Below, one piece after another: positions 42,363 through 54,165 of a stretch of DNA of 64,000 bases. This stretch comes from Paracentrotus lividus (Eukaryota > Echinodermata > Echinoidea > Camarodonta > Echinidae), in contig CALNVZ010002100.1 of NCBI GenBank assembly GCA_940671915.1, positions 70,773,583-70,837,582 on the forward strand, read 5' to 3'. The notes beneath the pieces were generated by a model that searched no databases, had not been told where the DNA came from, and saw nothing but the letters and a program-made list of their open reading frames with translations. Position 1 is the first letter of the stretch, and each line of letters starts with the position of its first letter. The translations under genes and the position numbers were made by a program.

Positions 42363-42732
42363 ATTAAATTTTACGTTCCGAAAGGGACTATCCGCTCGTA
42401 TGAATAAACGTTTCTTTTAACCGGTTGACCAGGAAAAAGAAACCTACTTACATTTTTCGTATTACTCTCCAATCTTCCCGCTTTTCCTGTTATTTTGTTT
42501 GCACCTCTATTTCTTCCCGCCCTTCATTTGAGATGAATTCATATAATCATCTTCAAACAAAACACCTCACCCCTCAATAAAAATCGAACCCTACATAAAG
42601 CCTGTGTCTATCTGTCTTTGATAAAGAAAATCTATGCATAATGTGTAATTAGTAGAAAGAAAATTAGTGCTAATATTTTTCCAACGATGTATGTCGAAAA
42701 AAAAAGTCGAAGAAATGAAACTTGGTCTTACC

Positions 42733-42812
42733 CAGTGATGCTTCCNNNNNNNNNNNNNNNNNNNNNNNNNTTAGGTTGATGAATTTCCTTCTCTCATCTT
42801 TGACAATCTTTT
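42733..42812 (-). CDS. Possible exon cut by an assembly gap
   Basis: On the minus strand, after an AG at 42813-42814 (CCAATTTTAG), the sequence reads QKIVKDERRKFINL without a stop up to the 25-N gap. Past the gap there are 13-14 exon-like bases and the donor GTAAGACC. Read after the exon at 55720-55794, which ends in phase 1, the frame fits (G|CG CAA AAG). The acceptor has a poor pyrimidine tract and the peptide is not recognised, so it may be chance. Confidence 0.2.
42746..42770. other. Assembly gap, 25 N
   Basis: Second placeholder gap of the same length as 12538-12562; its true size is unknown. Confidence 0.97.
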
Positions 42813-43175
42813 GCGCTAAAATTGGTTGTGTATTGAAAAACAATTGAATTTAAGAAGAGGATGAAAGACACTCTAAATTTACCGTATTGGGCCAATATGG
42901 CGCCCCCGAAATACTCCCCAGGAAGTGAAGGAGGGGCTCTGAAGAATTTGACCCCCGACGGTTTTTGCTTAGTATGACCTTATAAGAAGCCAAAACAATT
43001 GAGAAAAATCGAACTTTTGGCAAATCATATTGCACGGAATGACATTAACAAACCGCACTAAGGACGTGCTCGGAGACGGTCTCTAATAACTATTTATCCG
43101 CTGGCGCGAGAGCGAAATTTCTATTCTTGTCGCGGCCAGACGTGCTCGCGAAGGTGACGTGATCAGACACCCTAA

Positions 43176-43446
43176 TGCGGCGGTCACAACTTCGTCCGTA
43201 GGATACGAGGCACGTGCCATCGACGTGAGCCTGCGTGCATGTGCAATGCACGCACAGGTGACCTAATTCAACGTTCTGCGATTCCTGCATTCTATAGTGA
43301 AGGGTATTTGTTAAAAACTTTTCTGCATGTCCCGTACATGCCATTGTACGCTGCGAGAGGTAACCTCCGCTGCACGATTTTTCTACGAAATGCCATCCGT
43401 AGGAGTTGCACGTCGAACTGGTACGCGTCGAGTTGTGACCGGCGCA
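43176..43446. mobile_element. Short MITE with TGCGGCGGTCACAACT ends, copy 2
   Basis: This is the same family as 5525-5776, about 271 bp, with TGCGGCGGTCACAACTTCGT at left and GAGTTGTGACCGGCGCA at right. Both copies are flanked by TAA/TTA, compatible with a TA-containing target. Confidence 0.85.
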
Positions 43447-43639
43447 TTAGATTTGGTTGCAAACGTTAGGGGTGGGGGACCGGGGACCAATTTTATTGTA
43501 GCCTAACATACTCACTTAAAACTAAATAAATGATAATTATGCATATCTTAGCTTGACAAATGGAATAGGTTGGAGGTTTTGTACAAACAATTTATTTTGA
43601 AGGCCATTATTATTTCAAAACAAGAGGTCGAGTTTACAA

Positions 43640-43815
43640 CTGCCCTGAACCCGGAGGGCAATTGTAACACCATGAAATTGGTAACTTTTTTTTATTACAA
43701 TAAAGCGTTTGACTCAATTTATAATAATATTTCCACTTGTACTGGTTTTTACAAATCCTTTTCTGCATACGCCTCAGACATGTTTGTCTGAATAAATACA
43801 ATTACAATACAATAC
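43640..43815 (+). mobile_element. Retroelement 3' end with (ATACA)n tail
   Basis: TGTTTGTCTGAATAAATACA then ATTACAATACAATACAATC is a pentanucleotide tail typical of a LINE or SINE end. It adjoins CCGGAGGGCAATTGTAACAC, part of the GGGGAGACC family interior. Confidence 0.45.
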
Positions 43816-44999
43816 AATCTGATATATTGCGCTATTGTTTCCATATCGCGCCCGTAAAGTATTGCTGGTCTAATCAGGCTAGCTCCATGGTTCAGAGGTC
43901 TGATTATGTTGTTATTATAACTTACAGGAAGCAAACATAATCCGGGAATTTAACCGAGTCCCTGGGGGCAATTTGTGACAGCCTTGTTACATGCCCCTGA
44001 CAGGGCGAACATATGAATAGATTTACCATCTTAGACCTTATAGGTATTCATTAATTGAAACGTAGCAAAAATGGTTAGGACACCACTCTCATTGCGTCTG
44101 CATGCCCCCCCCCCCAGCCCCGAAACCCACAGTAGAACGTGTAATTTGATATTTGAACATATGAAGCCGTATTGCCTTTTCTTTTCACGAACATTTTCAA
44201 GTTCCAAAAGATTTATTCTATTTCTTTTGATATGATGTACATAAAACCAAGTGCCTAATAGAAACTTAAGGCAATACACAATATAATTAGGGGAAGAGAC
44301 ACCGGGACAAGTAACACGGGCAATTGTAACAGCGGCTCCCGATCCTAGGCAGAAACAACGCTTCCAAAAACTTGAAATTTTTACGAGAGCAGCGCATTTA
44401 TTCTCCACATGCGTGTATTGAAATAGCAGACTTTAACGGTTCGTGGAAACTTTTACAGCAGAAAAAACCGTTTTTGATGCCAGAAAAGTAAATTTCACAA
44501 TACCCATTGTTTTCTTCTGGGCGACCCAGAATAATGTAGCATGAGCTTGACGTGGTCTTGTCATGTTTATATATATTTAGAAATTTATGTTCTAAGGCCA
44601 CTATGTTGCTAACGTTTCCAACGATAATACCAAGCTAAGATGAGAAAAAAAAATTCTCGTCCAAATATGGTCGCCGTCGTCAGCGGGCAATATGAACAAG
44701 CTGTTACAAACTGCCTCTTGAAGGCACTTGTTTCTGAGTTAAATAACTCCTGTTAGGAAACAGGCGCGGATCCAATGAACAGTCGAATTGAATGCATTTC
44801 GCGCGCGCCCAATTGTCTGGGGAGCACAAAGAGCCGCTTTGTTCCCAGCACAAGATTGGCGCCCGCCGAAAAATGCATTTCAATCGATTCTCTCGATCCG
44901 CGCGCTAGAGTGAACTCGCGCGGGTAATTAAAGCAGCTTTGCCGCTGCAATCAAGCACCAAGCCTAAATATAACCAAATCAGAGGGACCACGGAGCTGT

Positions 45000-45160
45000 T
45001 TTTGAAAGTGGGAGGGGATGATGCAAGGGGTGGGGGGGGCTGAACAGGAGCTAAACACACACAGACACAAATGATAATGGCGTTCATTTGGTCCAGTTTT
45101 TGACTTACACGGTTTTCCTGAACGACGAAAGTGGGGGGGCGGGCGGGCTTAGAAATGAGA
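45000..45160. repeat. G-run interspersed repeat copy
   Basis: TTTTTGAAAGTGGGAGGGG, GGGGGGGCTGAACAGGAGCT and a final GTGGGGGGGCGGGCGGGCT mark the family also at 25065 and 19320. Confidence 0.6.
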
Positions 45161-45540
45161 ATTGCATAACGTTGAACGTATCCGTCAATCATTTATTCTA
45201 TTCACAAGGAAAAAATGGCCTTATAAGCTCAGACATGAGAATTAAATTACTTTGAACATATCTGTCCAAAACGTTTTGTTGAAAAGGCAAAGAAATATTG
45301 ATTAAGTCCGAAAAAAGGTGTCTTTAGTTTGTTTATCATTTGTTTCATTGTAATCAGAGCCTCAAGTTTTTTTTTTAATTCTTGCTGTTTTAATAATTTA
45401 TATCACTTTACTAGAGAACTTCAGAACTTCATAAGTTTGAATGTATAGTCAATTATAGTGCTTTGTTTACAATTACAGAAGGTAACCTTATCTATGAGCT
45501 CAAACATGAGAATTAGATATTAGATATCTGTGAACATATA

Positions 45541-45660
45541 ATTTGATTTGATTTGATTTGATTTTATTTTATTTGTCGAGTGTACATGATATAAAACATA
45601 AAAGAAACACTGACAGGATAGCCCATGAAATCCGAAAAGGCTTATTTATAGGGTCCTATA
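45541..45660 (-). mobile_element. LINE 3' end, second copy of the (AAATC)n family
   Basis: ATTTGATTTGATTTGATTTT then TTGTCGAGTGTACATGATAT, CAGGATAGCCCATGAAATCC and GAAAAGGCTTATTTATAGGG match 39114-39235. Only the last 120 bases are present. A purine-rich AG tract follows (45730-45900). Confidence 0.75.
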
Positions 45661-46709
45661 AAATGAGAAAGAGATTACGGACCCCCCCCCCCTGATTTGC
45701 TTTTTTTTATTAAAAAAAAAACCCCACACATTAAAAGAGAGAAAGAAGAGAGAGGAAGGGAGGGAAATGGAGAGGAGGAGGAGAGAGAGAGGGGGAAGGG
45801 CAGATAGGAAATTAAAAAGGTAAAGATGGAGTGAAAAAAGAAAAAAGAAAGACAGAAAGAAAAGAAGAGGAGAGAGAGAGAGAGAGAGGGAGAGATGGGA
45901 GCCCCCATAAAAGATTAAAATATTTTTTTCAATAGGATACCTGAAAATATATGTCCAATACGTTTTGTTAACAGGGCAAAGAAATATTGATTTTGCCAGA
46001 AAAAAAGTGGCGTAAATTTTGAAGATTGATTTACCCAAAAAAAGTGCTGTCATTTTTTTACTTTCTATCAGAAATGTATCAACTTTATTTGGGAAAAGAA
46101 TGTGTTAAGTCAAAAGGCGTAGGCCTAAATATAAAGTTTTATACACAGTTCGTCAGTTTTAAAGATATATTGGGTAGGTACAAAGTAGATAAAGAACCAA
46201 AATATGAATTTGATGAAGCGTTCTATAGTTCTACAGGTAAAGGGTGAGCTCCGAACAACCTAAAAAAAAAAAAAAAAAAAAATATCTTTACTTTTTGCCC
46301 CCATATCATGAATATAAAAAGTGGAAAATATAATTACAAATGAGTCAAGGCATTGCGGTCATGTTATCATAATTAGCTTATGTGGTTTAAATCTGGATCT
46401 GTCAAGCTGCATAGCTTTGATAAAGAAAAACAAAATGTTACAATTCATGTGTTTACAATTCCCCGTACGCTCTTGTTACAATTGCCCACGGGACACGGGG
46501 CAATTGTAACACTCGACCTCTTGTTTTGAAATTTGGTAATTGCTTTCAAAATAACTTGTTGCTACCGGCCCAAAACCTATTAATTATGTTCAAGCTTAAG
46601 ATATGCATATTTTCATTTTATTAGTTTTTAAGCAAGTATTTAGCTTAATAAGTTGATTAGATCAATTTTGGAAAAAACTGTTAAATTGTCCCCGGTCTCC
46701 CCTATGTAT

Positions 46710-47207
46710 CTATCAACAATAGCACGCGGTGCGATTCCATACAATGACCATTAATATCCTATTAGGTGACGGAATTCCTTTTAAAGACGTGTTTTAGCTC
46801 TTAGCTGAACTTATTTAATTTTGTTTATCCAATGCCCAACGATTTGCTTTCCGGGACACTGCCTACTTTACTGTTTGCGTTTTTTTGCCCTTCTGATATT
46901 GCGCGCGGCTTTATTTATATTCATGTTTGTTTTTTTTTTCTTTATTCATTTTGAATTTGATTTTTTTTTTATTTATTTATTTTTATTTAATTATTTATTT
47001 TATTTATTTTTTTTTTTTTTTGGGGGGGGAGGGGATGCAGTTAGTAACATTATTTTTAAACTATTACATGAGATCCGCTTATCTTGTTATATCATTTCAT
47101 CAATTTAATTCATTACATTTATTTTAATACTTCAATAATCAAATTCATTATGCTCATTTTATTCGTAAAAGATCACTATTTAAAGAATACCACATTACAG
47201 TATTTAC
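46710..47207. other. T-rich spacer, no gene seen
   Basis: Long T-runs and (TTTA)n at 46928-47020 followed by a G-run. Open frames here are low-complexity phenylalanine-rich and not convincing. Confidence 0.5.
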
Positions 47208-48069
47208 TAGGGAGACCTGGGACAATTGTTAACACGGGGCAATTGTAACAGGGGCTCCCATCCCTAGCAGAAACACGCTTCAAACTTGAAATTTGTACAG
47301 AGCATGCGCATTTCATCGCTTCACATGCTGTTTGAGTAATAGCAGATTTAACGGTTCGTGGAACTTTCTACAGCAGAAAAACCGTTTTTTTTAGTCGGAA
47401 AGTAATATTTCACATTACCCATTGTTTTTCTTCTGGACAAATATGTGGATGAGCTACGGTTGTCATTTTTATATATTTAGAAATTATGTTCTTAGGCCAT
47501 ATCTTGCTAACGTTTCCACGATGAATACCTAAGCTAAGATAGAAAAAAATCTCTCCAAATATGGTCGCCCACCACAGGGGCAATAGTAACAATGCCGTTT
47601 AGGAAATACTTTTGCCCCGTACCTAGCCCCGGGATAATTCAGCGCGCTGTCATCGCCCGTACAGAGCACGTAAACTTCTGCAATAATCCCATGCCATGTA
47701 TATAACAAGTGTAAAATATAATGTAACTTGAGTCAAGCATTGTCATGTTTTATAATAATTAGCTTATGTGGTTAATGTTGTTTAAATCTTGAATCTGTCA
47801 AGTGCATAGCTTTTATAAAGAAAAGCAAAATGTTACAATTTCATGTGTTACAATTGCCCCTGGTTTAGGGGCAGTTGTAACACTCGACCTCGTGTTTTGA
47901 AATGATAATGGCCTCAAAATAAATAGTTTTACTTAACCCAAACCTATTCGTATGTCGAGCTAATATATCCAAATTTCGTTTACTTGGTTTATAGCAAGTA
48001 TTTAGTTATAATAAAGTTGATAAGTCAAATTTGGAAAAAAGTGTTACAATTGTCCCCGGTCTCCCCTAC
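47208..48069. mobile_element. Complete GGGGAGACCGGGG-family MITE, about 860 bp
   Basis: TAGGGAGACCTGGGACAATT and AATTGTCCCCGGTCTCCCCT are terminal inverted repeats of about 25 bases. Inside, GGGGCAATTGTAACA and TGTTACAATTGCCCC recur as sub-terminal inverted words. No transposase frame. Other copies: 44284-46706, the single end at 7628-7692, and a left end at 63917-63945. Confidence 0.8.
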
Positions 48070-48849
48070 TAACAGTCTATTTTCTTGACAGCTTCCTTCG
48101 TTTCTCAACCATTTGATGAATACTTTAGAAATGGCTTCTGAGAGACAAGATATTGTGTTTGTAGGTAGCATGACAACATGATTATGATTATGATGATTGG
48201 ACATGGAGGGTTTAACAAAATGTCATCTGTTTGACTAAGCCAGCTTTCGCCTTGAACCTAGTTTCTTTTGAGCATTAGAATGATCTTCTACCAGCTGTGA
48301 AATGTGTGAGATACATTGAGAAAAATCGTGTCAATCCTAAATTGGATTCTTTATTAATGAAACAAGCTTAGCATATCGCTTACAGATTAACGCACATTTA
48401 ATCGGTGAGTCATCCCTATTATAGGCTTAACATAAGCTAATCCCGAACAGCTAGTTAAAAGACAAACAACACAAAGAGGAGGAACTTAATCAATTATATC
48501 ATACCCTCTCAAGCATGTCAACTTGAACATCAGGAGAAAGGTGTTATGGCGCAATCACATGTACGACGCATGGCCATCGCAAAGTATGCGCTGGGTGTGC
48601 GTTACTAATTTGTCGAGCGCGTTTAGCCAACGCAGTGCATTCGTTGTGTATTTTGATATGTGATCTCTATGCATACACTCAACAGGGCACGTTTTAGAAA
48701 AATATACCTTTAGAGATACAACTATAATATATAGTACCAAATGATTACGGGATGAATTAGACTATAACTTTATTTATACCTTGAGCATCTCAAAAGATGG
48801 ATGAGCGATGTAAATAGTTTTATTATCAGTGTTATTAGTGGTCATGTGT
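48070..48849. other. No gene or clear repeat seen
   Basis: AT-rich sequence without homology I can name. Confidence 0.4.
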
Positions 48850-49850
48850 CACATATTGGGGTATAGTAAAAGGGTGGAGGCGTTACATTTTGGAGGAAAT
48901 TTTTTTACATTTTTCACATAGCGTGAAAATAAAGTACAGTCATGAGCTGTACAATGTCTCAAATTGTAGGTAATTTATCAGGCTACATGTCTCTGAAGTT
49001 TCAGCTTTGTCCTGCTGATAGTTTTAATACAAAGATAATTTGAGTGTGGTAAGGCAGGGAGGGGAGGATCCTCCGGTGGAGGCATGTGTTAAAACGGTAA
49101 AGCATATATAGGGAATTCCCATTTTTGTTACATTCTTACTCTTTGTTGCGTTATATATGTGTATTATAGGTTGAGTGACATATCAATCTCTTTGGAATTT
49201 ATCTGGTCTTAAATAAATGTGAAGTAGATTTTTCAAAAGTCATTTGATCAATTAATTAATCAATTAAAACAAACTTTATGCACGCACGGCTCACAATGCA
49301 TTGCAAATTGCAACATGCCATTTTATAGCAATAATTGTGTTTTTCACCCATTTTCTTTACATTTACGTGGATACACATATGAGTGGAAACATATCTTTTG
49401 TAATATACTTTGTCGAAGTTGTAATTCAAATGAAAAAGACAGGATTTCTGCCAGTTTTAACCATTTTTTTCTTTTTTTATACACTCAGAATAATTTTGTA
49501 TTACAAATTTATAGTTTTTAGAAGCTTAGGGTCTTATTAACACAGTCTAAGTTGATTTATTTCAATTAATGTAAACAAGAAAAAATTAATTACTATTGAA
49601 ATTGTGAAACTTTTAGAACCATTTTATCTTGTAACACCATGTATAGCTTTAACGACACACCCTGTACGGGCAAAAGAATATGTGAATCATCTTCCTTACC
49701 ATCTCAACTTTCAATATATATATACTTTTATACATGTTTGACTTACCATTAAGAAATTAGAGATGTTTGTTTGTGACAATATACATTTCTACAAATGTTT
49801 GGACATGTAACGCCATTGCACCCAATTCACGACATACGGCAATAAGGAAT
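48850..49850. repeat. Interspersed repeat of about 1 kb, copy 2
   Basis: This is collinear with 15800-16860 with scattered substitutions and small indels, ending near ACGACATACGGCAATAAGG against CATGACATACCCAGGGAG in the other copy. Confidence 0.7.
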
Positions 49851-51726
49851 CTAAAAGTAAAAGATTTGAGGAGAAGAGTACTTTTTTGCACTTTGATATG
49901 ATTATTGTAGTATCATATCAATTCTAGTTGTAAACTTAAGAGGAAGAGGCGCTATCACTCTATGCAAATCAACGCTGCCATAGACATTTTAGTTATTTTG
50001 CACAGTTTTTTCACTTTTGTTTCTTGATTATGGCGAGCAACTACCTTTTCAAAAAATGATCAACTTGAATAAGTACGCTAAGAGTCTTTTTTTTTTCAAA
50101 AATAGGAATAACTTACTGCAAATGGAAAAATCACTGTCACTTGTGTCAATTCGAAATCCTAATCAGATCAAATTCCTGTACATATGGCCAATTTGCTCTC
50201 AAAATAGCTCATACGCCACATAATTATCTTCCTGGATAACGCATAATTATATACAGCTTAATGATCAAGCCGTTTTAAAGCTCGATATTCTCACCTTTCC
50301 AGAGATGGTAATTCATTTCGATTGGTTAAGAAAAATCCTGTCACTTTCAACATTTACACAATAGAATCTTTACTCGATGGGTCGATATTTCCGTAATATT
50401 ACTGCATATCGCATGTACGGCGTCTTCGCAAGATGACAAGATCACTACTATATCAATAATCGTTTGGAACATCAATCTGTGAAATAAAGATTCTGATTAC
50501 AACTTCATCACAATAAGTTATAAGCTTGCCCAAATGTGTATTTCCTCCATTGTCTGGAGAATCTATTAACTAACAACATGATAAAGTTCATTAATTTTTC
50601 ATCCCCATGTACGAGAGATTGCTGAACCGAACGGATAATACCATTCCAGTCTGCAGGAGTCTTCTTAAGCGAGTTTTGTTGAGCTAATTTATTATTGCAG
50701 CCAGCTGTATAGATTTCTACGCTTGTCATCAGTCGTATTTCAACGTCGCTTCGTGCGTCTGACCTCTTAGATAATGGACGCGCCTTGTTTAATTACGATA
50801 TGATGCCGCACATTGGTAACGTTAACTTTACATTTAAATAGAGTAGAATTGATATGAAACGCAACGAGTACGGATATTAATAATATTGCTATCATTCAAG
50901 TGGGTACACAATGTTCAAACTTTGACTGAGATGGGGCTATACACAACTACATGGTTTGAGGCCTACTTGCCATGTTTTAAGGGAAAACTGACTCCGCAAA
51001 TGTATTTGGCTTTAATGTAATGGAGACAAAAAGTAATTGGTACGAGTTTCGGAAAATCAGGCGATGAAAAGGAAAGAAATTATATGTGTATATATATTTT
51101 CAGTTAAAAATTAAGATCAACAGCGATTGATTGTTGTGATGTAATTCAGGAGACCCAGGAGTCGTTGCCAATTCAGGGACACAATATGTCTTTACAAAGA
51201 TCAAAACACAAACAGTCTAAGACAAAGAATTCAAATTAGACCATTCATTGTGGAACGTTTACAGAAAGTCTTCCTCATGAACTGATTCTACAAAGTGGTC
51301 TTAATGATGTGATGTCTATTTAAAAAATGGTATTGCGAAAGAAAGAGTTTAAAGGGAAAGTCGAATGATACCTTTGTTAAAACGTCATATCAGTATTATT
51401 TTTGGTAGCATGATAGTAAAATAACTACGTGTTTCGCAATAATCCCTCAAACATTGAAAATATATATTATGGCTAGGACTAGTAAAATCTTTTCCAGAGC
51501 ACTGGAATATGCTAATACCACCAAGATGATCTATGAAAATCTTAAAGCGTAACAGAATCGCCCTTAATCTCTTTGCGAGGGGAATAAATTAATCGAAAGA
51601 AAAAAGTTTGATACTTGAATATATCACAAATTGTAAGTATTGTTACATATGAATACGAAATAGTTTCTCATTTGATATTTATAATGTAGTGCAACCTTAT
51701 GTGGAAGAAAAAAACATTGGTTCATT
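49851..51726. other. No gene recognised
   Basis: A minus-strand open frame 50729-50508 has ordinary composition, but I see no family, start context or splice partner. The rest is AT-rich. Confidence 0.4.
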
Positions 51727-52268
51727 ACACTCTAAAAACTGAAGTTCTGTTTTTAGCTCTTCAAGGGCTGAACTCAGTACTTTTTAAGTGCTTGCATAGT
51801 GACTGCACTCAAAGTGCTGGTTAACTGCACTCAAAGTGCTGTTTTAGCACTTTCACGTGAGCTGAACTTTCAGCAAAAATGGGCAAAAACGGCGTGACTT
51901 CGTTGGGATTCAAACCTTAGGTCCCCTGCATGAGAAGCGCCGACGAGCACGTTAGACCAATCACATCTCATGGTTGCTAGCTGATCATATTGTTGCACAT
52001 GAATTTCTTCAAATTTGCCATAATCATCTACTATGCTGTCATAATTAAAGCCAGTTAGCGAGATCTCCGTTGGTCTATTGGTAACGTCAGCGGTACTCTT
52101 CCATCTCTAGGTGAACCCGGCTCGAATCCCATACCGACATTAACACATTTTTGTTGACAAATTAGCACTTGGGTAAGTGCTAAAACAGCACTTCAGGTGC
52201 TGATTTAGCACTTCAAGTGCAGTCATTATACGAGCACCCATACATTAACACTTCAGTTTGTAGAGTGT
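51727..52268. mobile_element. Foldback with opposed tRNA-like modules, independent copy
   Basis: Complete ends ACACTCTAAAAACTGAAGT and ACTTCAGTTTGTAGAGTGT. The minus-strand tRNA-like module is around 51905-51972. The plus-strand module is 52069-52138 (GTTGGTCTATTGGTAACG... CTCGAATCCCATACCGAC). It also has extra GCACTCAAAGTGCT palindromes near 51816-51855. Being at a separate locus, it shows the arrangement is a property of the family. Confidence 0.8.
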
Positions 52269-52814
52269 AAAAAGAAACAATATCAAAATCACCGACATAC
52301 TGGAAAAGATTGGGCTACTCCTTGGGTGCACAGTTCAATTGGTGAAAAAAAAACAACAACCAAAAAAAAACATAAAACACACCTTAGGGTTCTTATGTCT
52401 TTTGATTAGTTGATCCAAGTAATGATTTGATTTGTACACAAAAAGAAACCTAGTAGCTGCATTTAAGACGATTGAACATATCCTGAATTGTTACACGAAT
52501 GAGGGCCAAAACTGTTTATTATTTATATACTGTAATTATCATAAAATACTTGGAAACAAAAAACAACAAACTAAAGTGAATAAAAATGATGTCCAGCAGA
52601 TATTAGAATTTCATATTATTTTCAGTCATATCCATTTAATTTAAAAGTGATATTGTATGTTTAATAGTTGTGTGCAAGTGCAATCACATCAATTTATTGC
52701 TTATACTATTTTATCGGTAGATTGAAATAAAAGCAATCATCAAGCAAACTAGGAAGTGAATACGATTTCGAATAAAAATTCTAGGTTTAGTCCATTATAC
52801 ACGACGTTTGGGCC

Positions 52815-52945
52815 TACAGTTGTGTGCCCTATTGCGTTGGCGTTGCTGCGGCGTTGCTTTGCGGCCTTGGTGGCGCGCTTGGTGTGGCGATGGTGGCATG
52901 GGCGGTTTTGGTGGCCGTCATCGCCAGCGACGTTTTACGGGTGTA
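52815..52945. other. GC-rich island, possible glycine-rich fragment
   Basis: About 130 bases rich in GGC/GCG words stand out from AT-rich surroundings. One plus-strand frame reads GDGGMGGFGGRHRQRRFTG, like an RGG-type tail, but there is no start or splice context and simple GGN repeats give the same effect. It could be a fragment of a retroposed gene or decayed simple sequence. Confidence 0.3.
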
Positions 52946-53984
52946 GGCTTCTTATATCCATTGGCAGCAGCTTTCATAGAATTGTAGAAAATGTATCGTT
53001 TTAAATTAAATAATAAAAACGGGGAACATTGATTAAAGTTCTCATAGAACAATCGAGAAACAGTTTGAAAATAATGGAAATTTTCACAACGAAAGATACT
53101 ATGGCAGCATAATAAGCCTATATCTGACGTCTCATGGGTTTTCGCGACAGCTCGTCATACCACCTAAGTGGTAAATTCCTTTTATAATAACATGCAGGCC
53201 TATATCAACCATAAACAATATTTCATTAAAATTATCATTTAAATTGTTGGTTAAGTTTTGGACTATAATTCAGAGTCGAAATAGTTATCAAAGAGGCACA
53301 TTGCCTTTACGTTGTACAGTCTGTTTCAAATAAAATGGTACAAGTGGAAAACATTTTTTTTTTATGGTATGAAGATTAATCACAACCTGGTATTGTTTGA
53401 TATTGTTGTAAAGCAAAAAAAAATCAGACCTTCTTCTGCATTTTTTTTTTCATCGAATTTGGTGTTGTAGTTTTTTGAGATATGACTAGTTTTCTACAAT
53501 CAAGAAAAATCCATTTTTCGCACGCCGTCCCATGCCTTTGTTTATAGGTTTCGCATAATAGCCATGAAGTGCTCAATTTCGATTTGTTCCTCGTAGCACA
53601 AAATTTAGCATAACCTTTGTTTTACAAAAGCAAATTATACAGAACAAAGCGCATCAGCAGGGGAAAACTTTTGGCTTTATTTTGGTACCACATACACATA
53701 TTATTTGAAAATATTTCACACCTAAATATGTTTTTTCCGACAGTACCATTTTTTTTTTGACACAGACTGTATATGAAGAGTGTAGTGGAAGAAGTACTTA
53801 AGTCACATAATACTAGTTCTGAGATATAAGTGTTTGAATATTTCAAATTACTCCTCACATCACATTTTTTTTAAATTTCAGATTCAAACTTGGTGGAGTT
53901 GATTTTTATCACACCAAAGATAATACATTGCCAAATTTGAGTAATTTTCGTGCTTATTCGTATTTCCGATAATCACATAAACCA

Positions 53985-54165
53985 TATCGTGGACCCTTAA
54001 CAGTACTTCTATCCACTACAATCGTGACTTACGGTACTTCTTCCACTTTACAAACGTGGACCCTTACAGTACTCTTCCACTATCAATTCATGGACTTAGG
54101 TACTTTTCCACTACAAAACCTTCATTATGGGAGGTTTCTTTGTTTTGAGGGCATTCGTATTGATT
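53985..54165. repeat. Tandem TACTTCTTCCACTACAAACG units, copy 1
   Basis: Three to four irregular units of about 35 bp (TACTTCTTCCACTACAAACG then TGGACTTA) end in CCACTACAAAACCTTCATT and GGGAGGTTTCTTTGTTTTGA. The same arrangement recurs at 55310-55450. Confidence 0.75.

Larger units (their letters stand above)
44284..46706. mobile_element. GGGGAGACCGGGG-family element with nested insertions
   Basis: The left end GGGAAGAGACACCGGGACAA and right end TTGTCCCCGGTCTCCCCTAT match the complete element at 47208-48069. Interior words (AACGGTTCGTGGAA, CAGAAAAAACCGTTTTT, GTTACAATTGCCC) are shared. Roughly 44740-46300 is inserted foreign material, including the G-run repeat at 45000-45160 and a LINE tail at 45541-45660. 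Confidence 0.65.

Noticed and set aside
46821-47127. Phenylalanine-rich plus-strand frames
   Set aside because: They arise from T-runs and (TTTA)n; no domain or start context.
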